Assembly: GCF_946886105.1 (NCBI RefSeq)
Contig: NZ_CAMPHV010000004.1
Location: 115,094 to 179,093 of the forward strand
DNA length: 64,000 nt
Reading direction: 5' to 3'
Source: an uncultured Pseudomonas sp.
GTDB lineage: Bacteria > Pseudomonadota > Gammaproteobacteria > Pseudomonadales > Pseudomonadaceae
A program made the translations under genes and the position numbers. This document shows, one piece after another, positions 57,755 to 64,000 of the stretch. Position 1 is the first letter of the stretch. The number at the start of each line of letters is the position of its first letter. Below the pieces are notes generated by a model that saw only the letters and a program-made list of their open reading frames with translations, searched no databases and had not been told where the DNA came from.

Positions 57755-57773
57755 GGCCCGTCATTGACGGGCC
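57755..57773 (+). terminator. Weak hairpin terminator after msrB
   Basis: GGCCCGTC (57755-57762) pairs with GACGGGCC (57766-57773), followed by TTATTTC. It has a short loop and a poor T-run. It lies between msrB and the OspR-controlled promoter. Confidence 0.5.
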
Positions 57774-57784
57774 TTATTTCCCGA

Positions 57785-57821
57785 CAATTAGATTGCATGC
57801 AATTTAATTGGTCGCTATTTT
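57785..57821. promoter_or_regulatory. OspR-type operator overlapping the gpx-ospR promoter
   Basis: A 26-base palindrome at 57785-57810 starts CAATTAGATTGCA and ends TGCAATTTAATTG; only one base pair breaks the symmetry. It is close to OhrR/MarR-type boxes. The promoter TTGCAT (57793-57798), 17-base spacer, TATTTT (57816-57821) overlaps it, so a bound repressor would block gpx-ospR. Confidence 0.75.
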
Positions 57822-57851
57822 GTTTCTCCCTTTTCTCAGCGGACGACCCTT

Positions 57852-58337
57852 ATGAGCAACGAACTTCTGAGCATTCCCTGCACCACCATCAAAGGCGAGC
57901 AAAAGACCTTGGCCGATTTCGGCGGTAAGGCCACGCTCGTGGTCAACACCGCCAGCAAGTGCGGTTTCACCCCGCAATACAAGGGCCTGGAAGCTCTGTG
58001 GCAGAAATACAAGGATCAGGGGCTGGTGGTCCTGGGTTTCCCCTGCAACCAGTTCGGCAAGCAGGAGCCCGGTAACGAAGGCGCGATCAGCGAATTCTGC
58101 GAGCTGAATTTCGGTGTCAGCTTCCCGCTGTTCAAGAAAATCGATGTCAATGGCAGCAATGCCCATCCGCTGTTCGTCGACCTGAAAAAACGTGCCCCAG
58201 GCTTGCTGGGCAGTCAGGGCGTGAAGTGGAACTTCACCAAGTTTCTGGTCAGTGCCGACGGCCAGGTGATCAAGCGTTTCGCGCCGACCACCAAGCCTGA
58301 AGAGCTGACTGCCGAGATCGAAGCGCTGCTGAAATGA
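57852..58337 (+). CDS. Glutathione peroxidase family protein (thiol peroxidase)
   Basis: Reduces peroxides; bacterial members with cysteine usually work with thioredoxin. It is 161 residues with the peroxidatic Cys37 in NTASKCGFTPQY, the tetrad Gln in GFPCNQFGKQE, and WNFTKF. The resolving Cys may be that in SEFCELNF. The four-base overlap with ospR (ATGA) makes them one operon, as for PA2826-ospR of P. aeruginosa. Confidence 0.94.
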   Translation: MSNELLSIPCTTIKGEQKTLADFGGKATLVVNTASKCGFTPQYKGLEALWQKYKDQGLVVLGFPCNQFGKQEPGNEGAISEFCELNFGVSFPLFKKIDVNGSNAHPLFVDLKKRAPGLLGSQGVKWNFTKFLVSADGQVIKRFAPTTKPEELTAEIEALLK

Positions 58338-58804
58338 GCCGGCACGCGTCCGATCTAGATCCGGCGCTGCAGCTCGACAATCAGCTGTGCTTCAAGCTGT
58401 ATGCGGCTTCAAGGGCGGTGATTCGCGGCTACAAACCGATGCTCGATCGCTTGCATCTGACCTACCCTCAATACCTGGCGATGTTGGTGCTCTGGGAGTG
58501 GCAGGGGGCACCGCCCGCGCAACCGACGGTGAAGGCGTTGGGCGAGCGTCTGCTGCTCGATTCGGGCACCTTGACGCCGCTGCTCAAGCGGTTGGATCAG
58601 TTGGGTTTGCTGCTGCGCAAGCGTTCGAGCGACGACGAGCGCGAGGTGCACCTGGCCCTGACCGATGCCGGTCGGGCGCTGCGCGAGCAAGTGCTGCCGC
58701 TCAAGCAGCAGTTGCTCTGCGAGCACGGCGTCGATCTGGACGAGATGGCCGAGCTGCGCGATCGCGTCGGGCAACTGCTCGAGCGCTTTATGGCTCAGCG
58801 TTAG
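58334..58804 (+). CDS. ospR: OspR, MarR/OhrR-family oxidative-stress regulator
   Basis: Redox-sensing repressor of the adjacent peroxidase and itself. It is 156 residues, with the sensing Cys19 in DNQLCFKLYAASRAV and a second Cys129, the same 110-residue separation as the two sensing cysteines reported for P. aeruginosa OspR. The winged helix spans about 60-110 (LGERLLLDSGTLTPLLKRLDQLGLL, RSSDDERE). The 3' end overlaps convergent sagS by 17 bases. Confidence 0.9.
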   Translation: MSRHASDLDPALQLDNQLCFKLYAASRAVIRGYKPMLDRLHLTYPQYLAMLVLWEWQGAPPAQPTVKALGERLLLDSGTLTPLLKRLDQLGLLLRKRSSDDEREVHLALTDAGRALREQVLPLKQQLLCEHGVDLDEMAELRDRVGQLLERFMAQR

Positions 58805-61148
58805 CCGGCAGCCATTGGTCGAGCAGCGTGGCTAATTCCTCGCGGCGGAACGGTTTGGCCAGGTAGTCGTTCATGCCGGCGGCGCGACAACGTTCGCGTT
58901 CGTCGGCCAGGGCGTTGGCGGTCAGGGCGATGATCGGCACGTCCGCGTAGACCTTGCTCCGACGAATGCGCCGCGAGGCTTCGTAGCCATCCATTACCGG
59001 CATATTGCAGTCCATCAGCACCAGGTCGACGGCGTGCTGCTCCAACTGCTTGAGCGCTTCGGCGCCATGCTGGGCGATCAGTACCTCGCAGCCGAGTTTG
59101 ATCAGCATACCTTTGGCGACCAGCTGGTTGACCGGGTTGTCTTCCACCAGAAGCACCCGTGCCTGGGTTCTGATGTGTTGCTCGTGCAGCGCCGGCGACG
59201 GGGGATTTTCCTCGGGCAGATGCAAGCCGCGGCGTAGCGCCTGGAGCAAGGCTTTACGCGACAGCGGGCGGGCCAGTTGCTCGAGCGGGGCCAGGGCTTC
59301 GGCCTGGTCGCCGGGTAGGAGGTTGGCGTGCGCGCTGATCAGCAGAATCGCGCACTGATGGCTGGCGCGCAGTGCGTTCAGGCTTTCCGGGCGATCGCTG
59401 ATCAGCAGGTCGGCGCCGAGTCCTTCGATGTCGTCGCAACTGTCGATCTGCAGATACTCCAGCCCCCAGCGCGGCAGCAGGCCGTTCAATAGTTCGCTCA
59501 GGCCCGAATCGCTTGCGACAAGCGCCACCACCCGGCCCGAGAGCTTGGGCAGGACGCTCGCCGGCGTGTGGCTCGGCAGCGGTAATTCGGCGCAGAATTC
59601 GCTGCCGGCATCTTCCCTGGAGTGGAGGCTGAGTTTCCCGTCCATGGCTTCGCACAAGCGCCGGGTCAGGGCCAGGCCCAGGCCGGTGCCGCCGAACTGC
59701 CGGGTGATATCGACGCCGGCCTGGGCGAAGGGTTGGAATATCCGTGCTTGCGCTTCGTCGGCGATGCCGATGCCGGTGTCGCGGACGATGATCCGGGCGC
59801 CGCCTGGACAGGCATCGACCCGCACGTCGACCCGCCCGGAGCGGGTGAATTTCAAGGCATTGGACAGCAGGTTGCTGGCGATCTGGCGTACTCGCGTCGG
59901 GTCGCCGAGCACTTGTGCGGGCAGTTGCGGATCGATCAGGCAGGTCAGTTCGACGCCCGGCGCGGTATTTTGCGAAAGCAGGCTGGCGGTCTCTTCGACC
60001 AGCGTGCCGAGGTCGAATGGAATGCTTTCCAGCACCAGTTGCCCGGCTTCGTATTTCGACAGGTCGAGGATGTCGTTGAGCAATTCGACGAGGATTTTCC
60101 CCGAATCATGGGCAATCGACAGTTGCTGGCGTTGCTCGCTATTCACGGCGCTGTCGAGGGCCAGGGACAGCATGCCGAGCAGGCCGTTGAGCGGTGTACG
60201 GATCTCGTGGCTCATATTGGCCAGAAACGCCGAACGCGCCTGTGCGGTGTCGAGGGCGTCGCGGCGGGCCTTTTCCAGCTCTTTGTTGGAGTCGATCAGC
60301 CGGGCGTTGGTCGCTTTCAGTTCGTTGGTGCGCGCCGAGACGATGTTTTCCAACTCGCCGAGGTATTGGGTGAGGCGGTCCTCTGCCTCGCGTCTGTGCT
60401 CGATTTCGGTGGTAATGCTCGACAGCTGCTGGTTCGCCACATTGACCAGAATGCCGATTTCATCGCGCTCATGCCCCGGCGGGCAAGGCAGTTTGCTGTG
60501 GTCGGGGGTGCGCAAGTCGCGCTCGCTGAGTGCGCGGATCACCGTGGTCAGCGGTTTGGTCAGCATGAAGTAGAACAGCACCAGAAGAATCAGCGAGAGC
60601 GCCAGGGTCCGGGCGAAGCCGGTCACCATGGTGAGCATCGAGCGGCGCAGGAAATGATTGCCGAAGGCGAAGGTATCAACTTCGAGGCGCAGTTCTCCGA
60701 GCGCCTCGCCGGGGGCGTGGCTGACGAACAGCGCGTTTTCGAAGTGCCGGCGTTCACCGAAGAGGAAGTCGCTGAACACCCGATACGGGCTTTCCATCGG
60801 TGGGCGGCTGACGCTGGCCAGCATCAGCCCGCTGTTGTCGATGATCTGCGCGCTGATTACCGCGGGCGAGCGCAACAGGCCCAGCACCAGCTCCTGCGCC
60901 AACTCGCTGTCGATGTTGTAGGCGATACGCGCCGCCGGGTTATGGCTGATAGCGATCAGCGCATGAATCTCGCGGTCGATGGAGGCGTCTTCACTGGCAT
61001 AATCGACACCCACTTGGATCAAGCTGAGTACTGTGCCGAGGATAAACGCTACCAGAACGGTCAAACCAGCCTGTTTGAACGACAGGCGTTGGGTGAGCGC
61101 GATATCCATAGATGAGAGAGTTCCCGTATTCGTTTGCCTGCCAAGCAT
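58788..61148 (-). CDS. sagS: SagS, hybrid sensor histidine kinase
   Basis: In P. aeruginosa SagS is an orphan hybrid kinase guiding the switch to biofilm and antimicrobial tolerance. Here 786 residues: membrane segment about 29-48, periplasmic sensor 50-172, second membrane segment 178-196, HAMP-like and coiled coil, HisKA with His314 (NMSHEIRTPLNG), HATPase (NLLSNALKF, DTGIGI, GGTGLGLAL) and a receiver with phospho-acceptor Asp713 (LVLMDCNMPVMDGY). ATG 61148 keeps the published Asp713 numbering (from memory); ATG 61109 is an alternative. No Hpt domain is visible. Confidence 0.9.
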   Translation of the reverse strand: MLGRQTNTGTLSSMDIALTQRLSFKQAGLTVLVAFILGTVLSLIQVGVDYASEDASIDREIHALIAISHNPAARIAYNIDSELAQELVLGLLRSPAVISAQIIDNSGLMLASVSRPPMESPYRVFSDFLFGERRHFENALFVSHAPGEALGELRLEVDTFAFGNHFLRRSMLTMVTGFARTLALSLILLVLFYFMLTKPLTTVIRALSERDLRTPDHSKLPCPPGHERDEIGILVNVANQQLSSITTEIEHRREAEDRLTQYLGELENIVSARTNELKATNARLIDSNKELEKARRDALDTAQARSAFLANMSHEIRTPLNGLLGMLSLALDSAVNSEQRQQLSIAHDSGKILVELLNDILDLSKYEAGQLVLESIPFDLGTLVEETASLLSQNTAPGVELTCLIDPQLPAQVLGDPTRVRQIASNLLSNALKFTRSGRVDVRVDACPGGARIIVRDTGIGIADEAQARIFQPFAQAGVDITRQFGGTGLGLALTRRLCEAMDGKLSLHSREDAGSEFCAELPLPSHTPASVLPKLSGRVVALVASDSGLSELLNGLLPRWGLEYLQIDSCDDIEGLGADLLISDRPESLNALRASHQCAILLISAHANLLPGDQAEALAPLEQLARPLSRKALLQALRRGLHLPEENPPSPALHEQHIRTQARVLLVEDNPVNQLVAKGMLIKLGCEVLIAQHGAEALKQLEQHAVDLVLMDCNMPVMDGYEASRRIRRSKVYADVPIIALTANALADERERCRAAGMNDYLAKPFRREELATLLDQWLPANAEP

Positions 61149-61210
61149 AGCCCATCTGTTTTATCAGTTGGCATAGGCCGTCACAGGGTTGCAACCCGAA
61201 GGAGTACAAC

Positions 61211-62101
61211 GTGGATGAGCGTTTGAGTAATTTCTTAGTGCGTGCCGAAATGTTACTGGAGCGTATCGAGCCGTTATTGCCGGCTGCGCCCGCCGACGTC
61301 GATTGGCAGCAGAGTCTGGCGGCGCGCTGGCACCGTGAGGGGCGCGGCGGTTATTTACAGCCGCTGCAGGTGACGCTGGACATGGGGTTGAGCGACCTGA
61401 TCGGGATCGATGCCCAGCGCGAACAGTTGGCGCGCAACACCCGACAATTCGTTCGAGGCTTGCCGGCCAACCATGCCTTGCTCTGGGGCGCGCGCGGCAC
61501 CGGCAAGTCGTCGCTGGTCAGGGCGCTGCTGGCGGAATATGCCGAACAAGGCTTACGCCTGATCGAGATCGAGCGCGACCACCTGGCGGATCTGCCGCGG
61601 GTGGTCGAGCAGTTGGTCAAGCTGCCGCAGCGCTTCGTGCTGTTTTGCGACGATCTGTCGTTCGAGGCGGGCGAGGGCGATTACCGCATGCTGAAAACCG
61701 TGCTGGACGGTTCGCTGGAGCGGGCACCGGAAAACGTATTGCTCTACGCCACCTCGAACCGCCGGCATTTGCTTCCGGAGAAGCAAAGCGACAACGAAAA
61801 CTGGCAGATGGTCGATGGCGAATTGCATCCGAACGAAGCGGTGGAGGACAAAATCGCGCTCTCGGACCGCTTTGGCTTGTGGTTGTCCTTCTACCCCTTC
61901 GCTCAGGACCATTTTCTCGCCGTGGTGCGCCACTGGGTCGGCGTGCAGGCCACTGCAACCGGGCTGGATTGGCAATGGAGCGAAGCCTTGGAAAAAGCCG
62001 CGATTCGTTTCGCCCTGGCGCGCGGCAACCGTAATGGGCGCTGCGCTTACCAGTTCGCCCGGCAATGGGTTGGTCTCGAGTTGCTGGCGCGGCAGGGCTG
62101 A
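61211..62101 (+). CDS. DUF815 family AAA-type ATPase
   Basis: It is 296 residues, GTG start with AAGGAGT upstream. P-loop WGARGTGKSSLV near residues 95-105, Walker-B-like FVLFCDDLSFE, and sensor YATSNRRHLLPEK. DUF815 proteins are AAA-like ATPases of unknown role. It is divergent from sagS with about 60 bases between, in the same order as P. aeruginosa. Confidence 0.9.
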   Translation: MDERLSNFLVRAEMLLERIEPLLPAAPADVDWQQSLAARWHREGRGGYLQPLQVTLDMGLSDLIGIDAQREQLARNTRQFVRGLPANHALLWGARGTGKSSLVRALLAEYAEQGLRLIEIERDHLADLPRVVEQLVKLPQRFVLFCDDLSFEAGEGDYRMLKTVLDGSLERAPENVLLYATSNRRHLLPEKQSDNENWQMVDGELHPNEAVEDKIALSDRFGLWLSFYPFAQDHFLAVVRHWVGVQATATGLDWQWSEALEKAAIRFALARGNRNGRCAYQFARQWVGLELLARQG

Positions 62102-62108
62102 TCGCTGC

Positions 62109-62768
62109 TCAGCTGCGCATTTTCGCCACGACAGCCTGCTCCTGCGGCAACACGGCCTGCACCGATGGCCGTGCCCGGATGCGTTCGTACAGCGCCACTA
62201 AAGTTGGCCAGCGCTGCACGTCGAGGGTTTCGCCACCGTGGGCCATGTTGATCACTTGGCAGGCAAATGCCAGGTCGGCCAGGGTCATGCCGTCGCCGAC
62301 CAGGTACTCGGCATCGCCGAGCACTTCTGCCAGGTAGTCGAAGTGGGGCGGCAACTTCTCGGCCAGTGCCTGCTGTATCGCCTGTTCGTCGCAGGTCTTA
62401 CCAATGCTGGGTTTCAGCACGCGGTTGCGAAAAACGGTAAAGGTCGTCCAGGGCGCCAGCTCGTAGTCGGCGTATTTTTCCAGCCAGCGGACCTGTGCGC
62501 GCTGCTCGATACTCTGGCCGAGCAGCGCAGCGCGGTCGGTGTATTTTTCCTCCAGGTATTGGCAGATTACGCTGGAGTCGGCCAGGGCGAAATCGCCGTC
62601 CTTAAATGCCGGAATACGCCCGAGCGGATTGAGCGCGCGATACCAGTCGGGTTGTTTACCGAAGGGGAGGATTATTTCCAGCTGGTACGGTAGGTCTTTT
62701 TCATGGAGGAACAGGCGTACTTTGCGTACGAATGGCGAAAGCGGGGCGCCATAAACGATCAGGCTCAT
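62109..62768 (-). CDS. Glutathione S-transferase family protein
   Basis: It is 219 residues. The N-terminal thioredoxin-like domain has MSLIVYGAPLSPFVRKVRLFL and the glutathione-contact segments NPLGRIPAF and LADSSVICQYLEE; the C-terminal helical domain has YLVGDGMTLADLAFACQ. Ser11 (in the LSPF segment) could be the activating residue. It converges on the DUF815 gene with a 7-base gap. The substrate is unknown. Confidence 0.92.
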   Translation of the reverse strand: MSLIVYGAPLSPFVRKVRLFLHEKDLPYQLEIILPFGKQPDWYRALNPLGRIPAFKDGDFALADSSVICQYLEEKYTDRAALLGQSIEQRAQVRWLEKYADYELAPWTTFTVFRNRVLKPSIGKTCDEQAIQQALAEKLPPHFDYLAEVLGDAEYLVGDGMTLADLAFACQVINMAHGGETLDVQRWPTLVALYERIRARPSVQAVLPQEQAVVAKMRS

Positions 62769-62859
62769 GGAGGCTCCTTCAGAGCAGGGTTGGAGAGTTT
62801 TGCTCGAACGCCGGTCAGCGGATTGCCGGCGTCTTGCTTAAGACCGCGCGCACGGCGAA

Positions 62860-63630
62860 TCAGTCGTAGATATTCTTCTTCTTCCAGTCGTCTTCGCTTT
62901 CGAGCGAACTCAGGCCTTGGGTCAGCTCGCTGTTTTCATCGGGGGCAGGCTGGCTCTTGTCCAGGACCATGGCGTTGGCCCGGGCCAGATGGTTGTCGAG
63001 TTTCTGCAGTTCGGCCTGGTAGCGGCCCGGATCGGGTTGTTTACGCAGGTATTGCACGCCCCGTTCGAACGCCAGGCGCGCCTGACCGGGTTGTTGCCGC
63101 TGCAAGGCTTGTTGGCCGAGGTTGCTGAAGAATTCAATATGCAGCATGACCAGCAGATGCTGAATCTCCTTGACCCACTGCTGAGCCTCTTTTCCCGAGA
63201 GTACGCCATCGCGGGCGGCCCGGGTTATCTGGCCATGCAGGTTCTCCAACTGGAAACGCACTTCTTTGGCTTTGGCTTCGTTGAGGATCTGTTGCGGCGG
63301 GTTGCTGACCGGGATCGATTCGCCCATGGCGATCAGGCGCTTCAGCGTTTCGATATGGGTTTTGAGTTGAGCGTTCTTTTTATCCAGCGGTACCAGGCAT
63401 TCGCTGAAGTGCAGTTGCAGGCGGGTCAAGAGTCCCTTCAACTGCGGTGCCATCAGTTGCCCCGGCATGCTCTCGGAAATATCCTGGCAACGACGGAGGC
63501 GATCGTTGAGGTCGGCTTTGAGGCGGGCTTTTTCCAGCTTGTTGTTCTCGACCATATTGTTGATATAGGCGATGGCAATCAGAATGAAGATGCCACCGAT
63601 AACTAACAGCGTAATCACGAGTGGGGACAT
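62860..63630 (-). CDS. Single-pass membrane protein of unknown function
   Basis: It is 256 residues: one N-terminal membrane segment (VITLLVIGGIFILIAIAYI), then an alpha-helical, Gln/Leu-rich cytoplasmic region likely to form coiled coils (about 25-220) and an acidic tail ending KKKNIYD. The middle (LAFERGVQYLRKQPDPGRYQAE) looks like a TPR helix pair. ATG 63630 has GAGGCTGCC upstream. A homologue exists beside the tRNA-Glu/Gly cluster in P. aeruginosa. Confidence 0.8.
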   Translation of the reverse strand: MSPLVITLLVIGGIFILIAIAYINNMVENNKLEKARLKADLNDRLRRCQDISESMPGQLMAPQLKGLLTRLQLHFSECLVPLDKKNAQLKTHIETLKRLIAMGESIPVSNPPQQILNEAKAKEVRFQLENLHGQITRAARDGVLSGKEAQQWVKEIQHLLVMLHIEFFSNLGQQALQRQQPGQARLAFERGVQYLRKQPDPGRYQAELQKLDNHLARANAMVLDKSQPAPDENSELTQGLSSLESEDDWKKKNIYD

Positions 63631-63750
63631 CGAGGCAGCCTCTCCAGCTCCAGTTTTGTCCCTGAGTGTAGTGCGTTAGCTGATAAGCCGATAGAGTCGC
63701 CTTATATATTGCGTAGAAGTCATTGATTTTGAAAAATTTTTACGCAGAGG

Positions 63751-63779
63751 TTGACGATTCTTGCCGGGCTCCATAGAAT
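63751..63779 (+). promoter_or_regulatory. Strong promoter of the tRNA-Glu/tRNA-Gly operon
   Basis: TTGACG (63751-63756), a 17-base spacer and TAGAAT (63774-63779), followed by the GC-rich discriminator GCGCGCC, typical of stringently controlled stable-RNA promoters. The leader before tRNA-Glu is about 65 bases and contains CACCATATGGTG (63801-63812). Confidence 0.8.
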
Positions 63780-63852
63780 GCGCGCCACTTCTAGCGCAAC
63801 ACCATATGGTGGTGTGCATGAAGCCGGAAACAGTGTTGTGGTTCCGGGCTGC

Positions 63853-63928
63853 GTCCCCTTCGTCTAGTGGCCTAGGACACCGCCCTTTCACGGCGGTAAC
63901 AGGGGTTCGAGTCCCCTAGGGGACGCCA
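63853..63928 (+). tRNA. tRNA-Glu (anticodon TTC)
   Basis: It is 76 bases. The acceptor stem GTCCCCT pairs with AGGGGAC, with discriminator G and encoded CCA. Anticodon stem CCGCC/GGCGG encloses CTTTCAC, with TTC as the anticodon. The T arm has GGTTCGAGTCC. Confidence 0.97.
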
Positions 63929-63947
63929 TTTCAGTTGTAGATGCACC

Positions 63948-64000
<53 letters not shown>

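Overview
The window looks like a gamma-proteobacterial chromosome, most probably a Pseudomonas close to P. aeruginosa, P. alcaligenes or P. mendocina. The evidence is the gene order plsX-fabD-fabG-acpP-fabF-pabC-mltG-tmk-holB-pilZ-tatD, the pairs ospR/sagS and etfBA/ETF-QO, an acyclic-terpene (atu) cluster, high GC content and typical Pseudomonas REP palindromes. From memory of P. aeruginosa PAO1, most genes run colinear with PAO1 in descending locus order (about PA2969 to PA2819). Two stretches seem to be missing and one accessory block seems to be inserted. This comparison could not be computed here.

Layout. (1) 1-9.3 kb, rightward: phospholipid and fatty-acid initiation (plsX, fabD, fabG, acpP, fabF), then pabC, mltG, tmk, holB, pilZ and tatD, tightly packed. 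(2) 9.2-14.6 kb: a probable RgsA small RNA, a class V aminotransferase, a TetR regulator, two radical-SAM enzymes (one MoaA-like), a lipoprotein and a DUF1285 protein. (3) 14.6-19.6 kb: ETF:ubiquinone oxidoreductase divergent from etfBA across a shared promoter region with a PsrA-type box, then a PlaF-like membrane phospholipase. A 218-bp MITE-like element abuts the ETF-QO stop codon. (4) 19.6-30.2 kb, accessory: solute-binding protein + DUF4398 + OmpA lipoprotein operon; a MocR regulator with repeated operator half-sites; a vWA lipoprotein/ECF sigma/membrane-protein operon; an 831-residue membrane protein with propeller-like repeats; a proline-rich lipoprotein.

(5) 30.2-40.9 kb: atuG-F-E-D-C-B-A on the minus strand with divergent atuR. 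This is the citronellol/geraniol degradation pathway (geranyl-CoA carboxylase AtuC/F, citronellyl-CoA dehydrogenase AtuD, hydratase AtuE). atuH is absent. Five of the six junctions between atu genes carry palindromic repeats of different families, and atuB and atuD have ACAACAACAA tracts beside their start codons, which suggests Hfq/Crc control. (6) 41-45 kb: two tandem solute-binding paralogues, a CPBP protease, a lipoprotein and a 55-residue DUF2897 protein.

(7) 45-62.8 kb: class II DAHP synthase, a spermidine-synthase-like protein, an enoyl-CoA hydratase, a DeaD helicase with a long leader, a cNMP/rhodanese-like protein, an extradiol dioxygenase, tpm, htpX, an SDR operon, alaA, msrB, the gpx-ospR peroxide-response pair with an OspR-type palindrome, sagS, a DUF815 ATPase, a GST and a membrane protein. 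(8) 63.75-64 kb: a strong promoter, tRNA-Glu(TTC) and a truncated tRNA-Gly(GCC). No CRISPR array, transposase or phage gene was seen.
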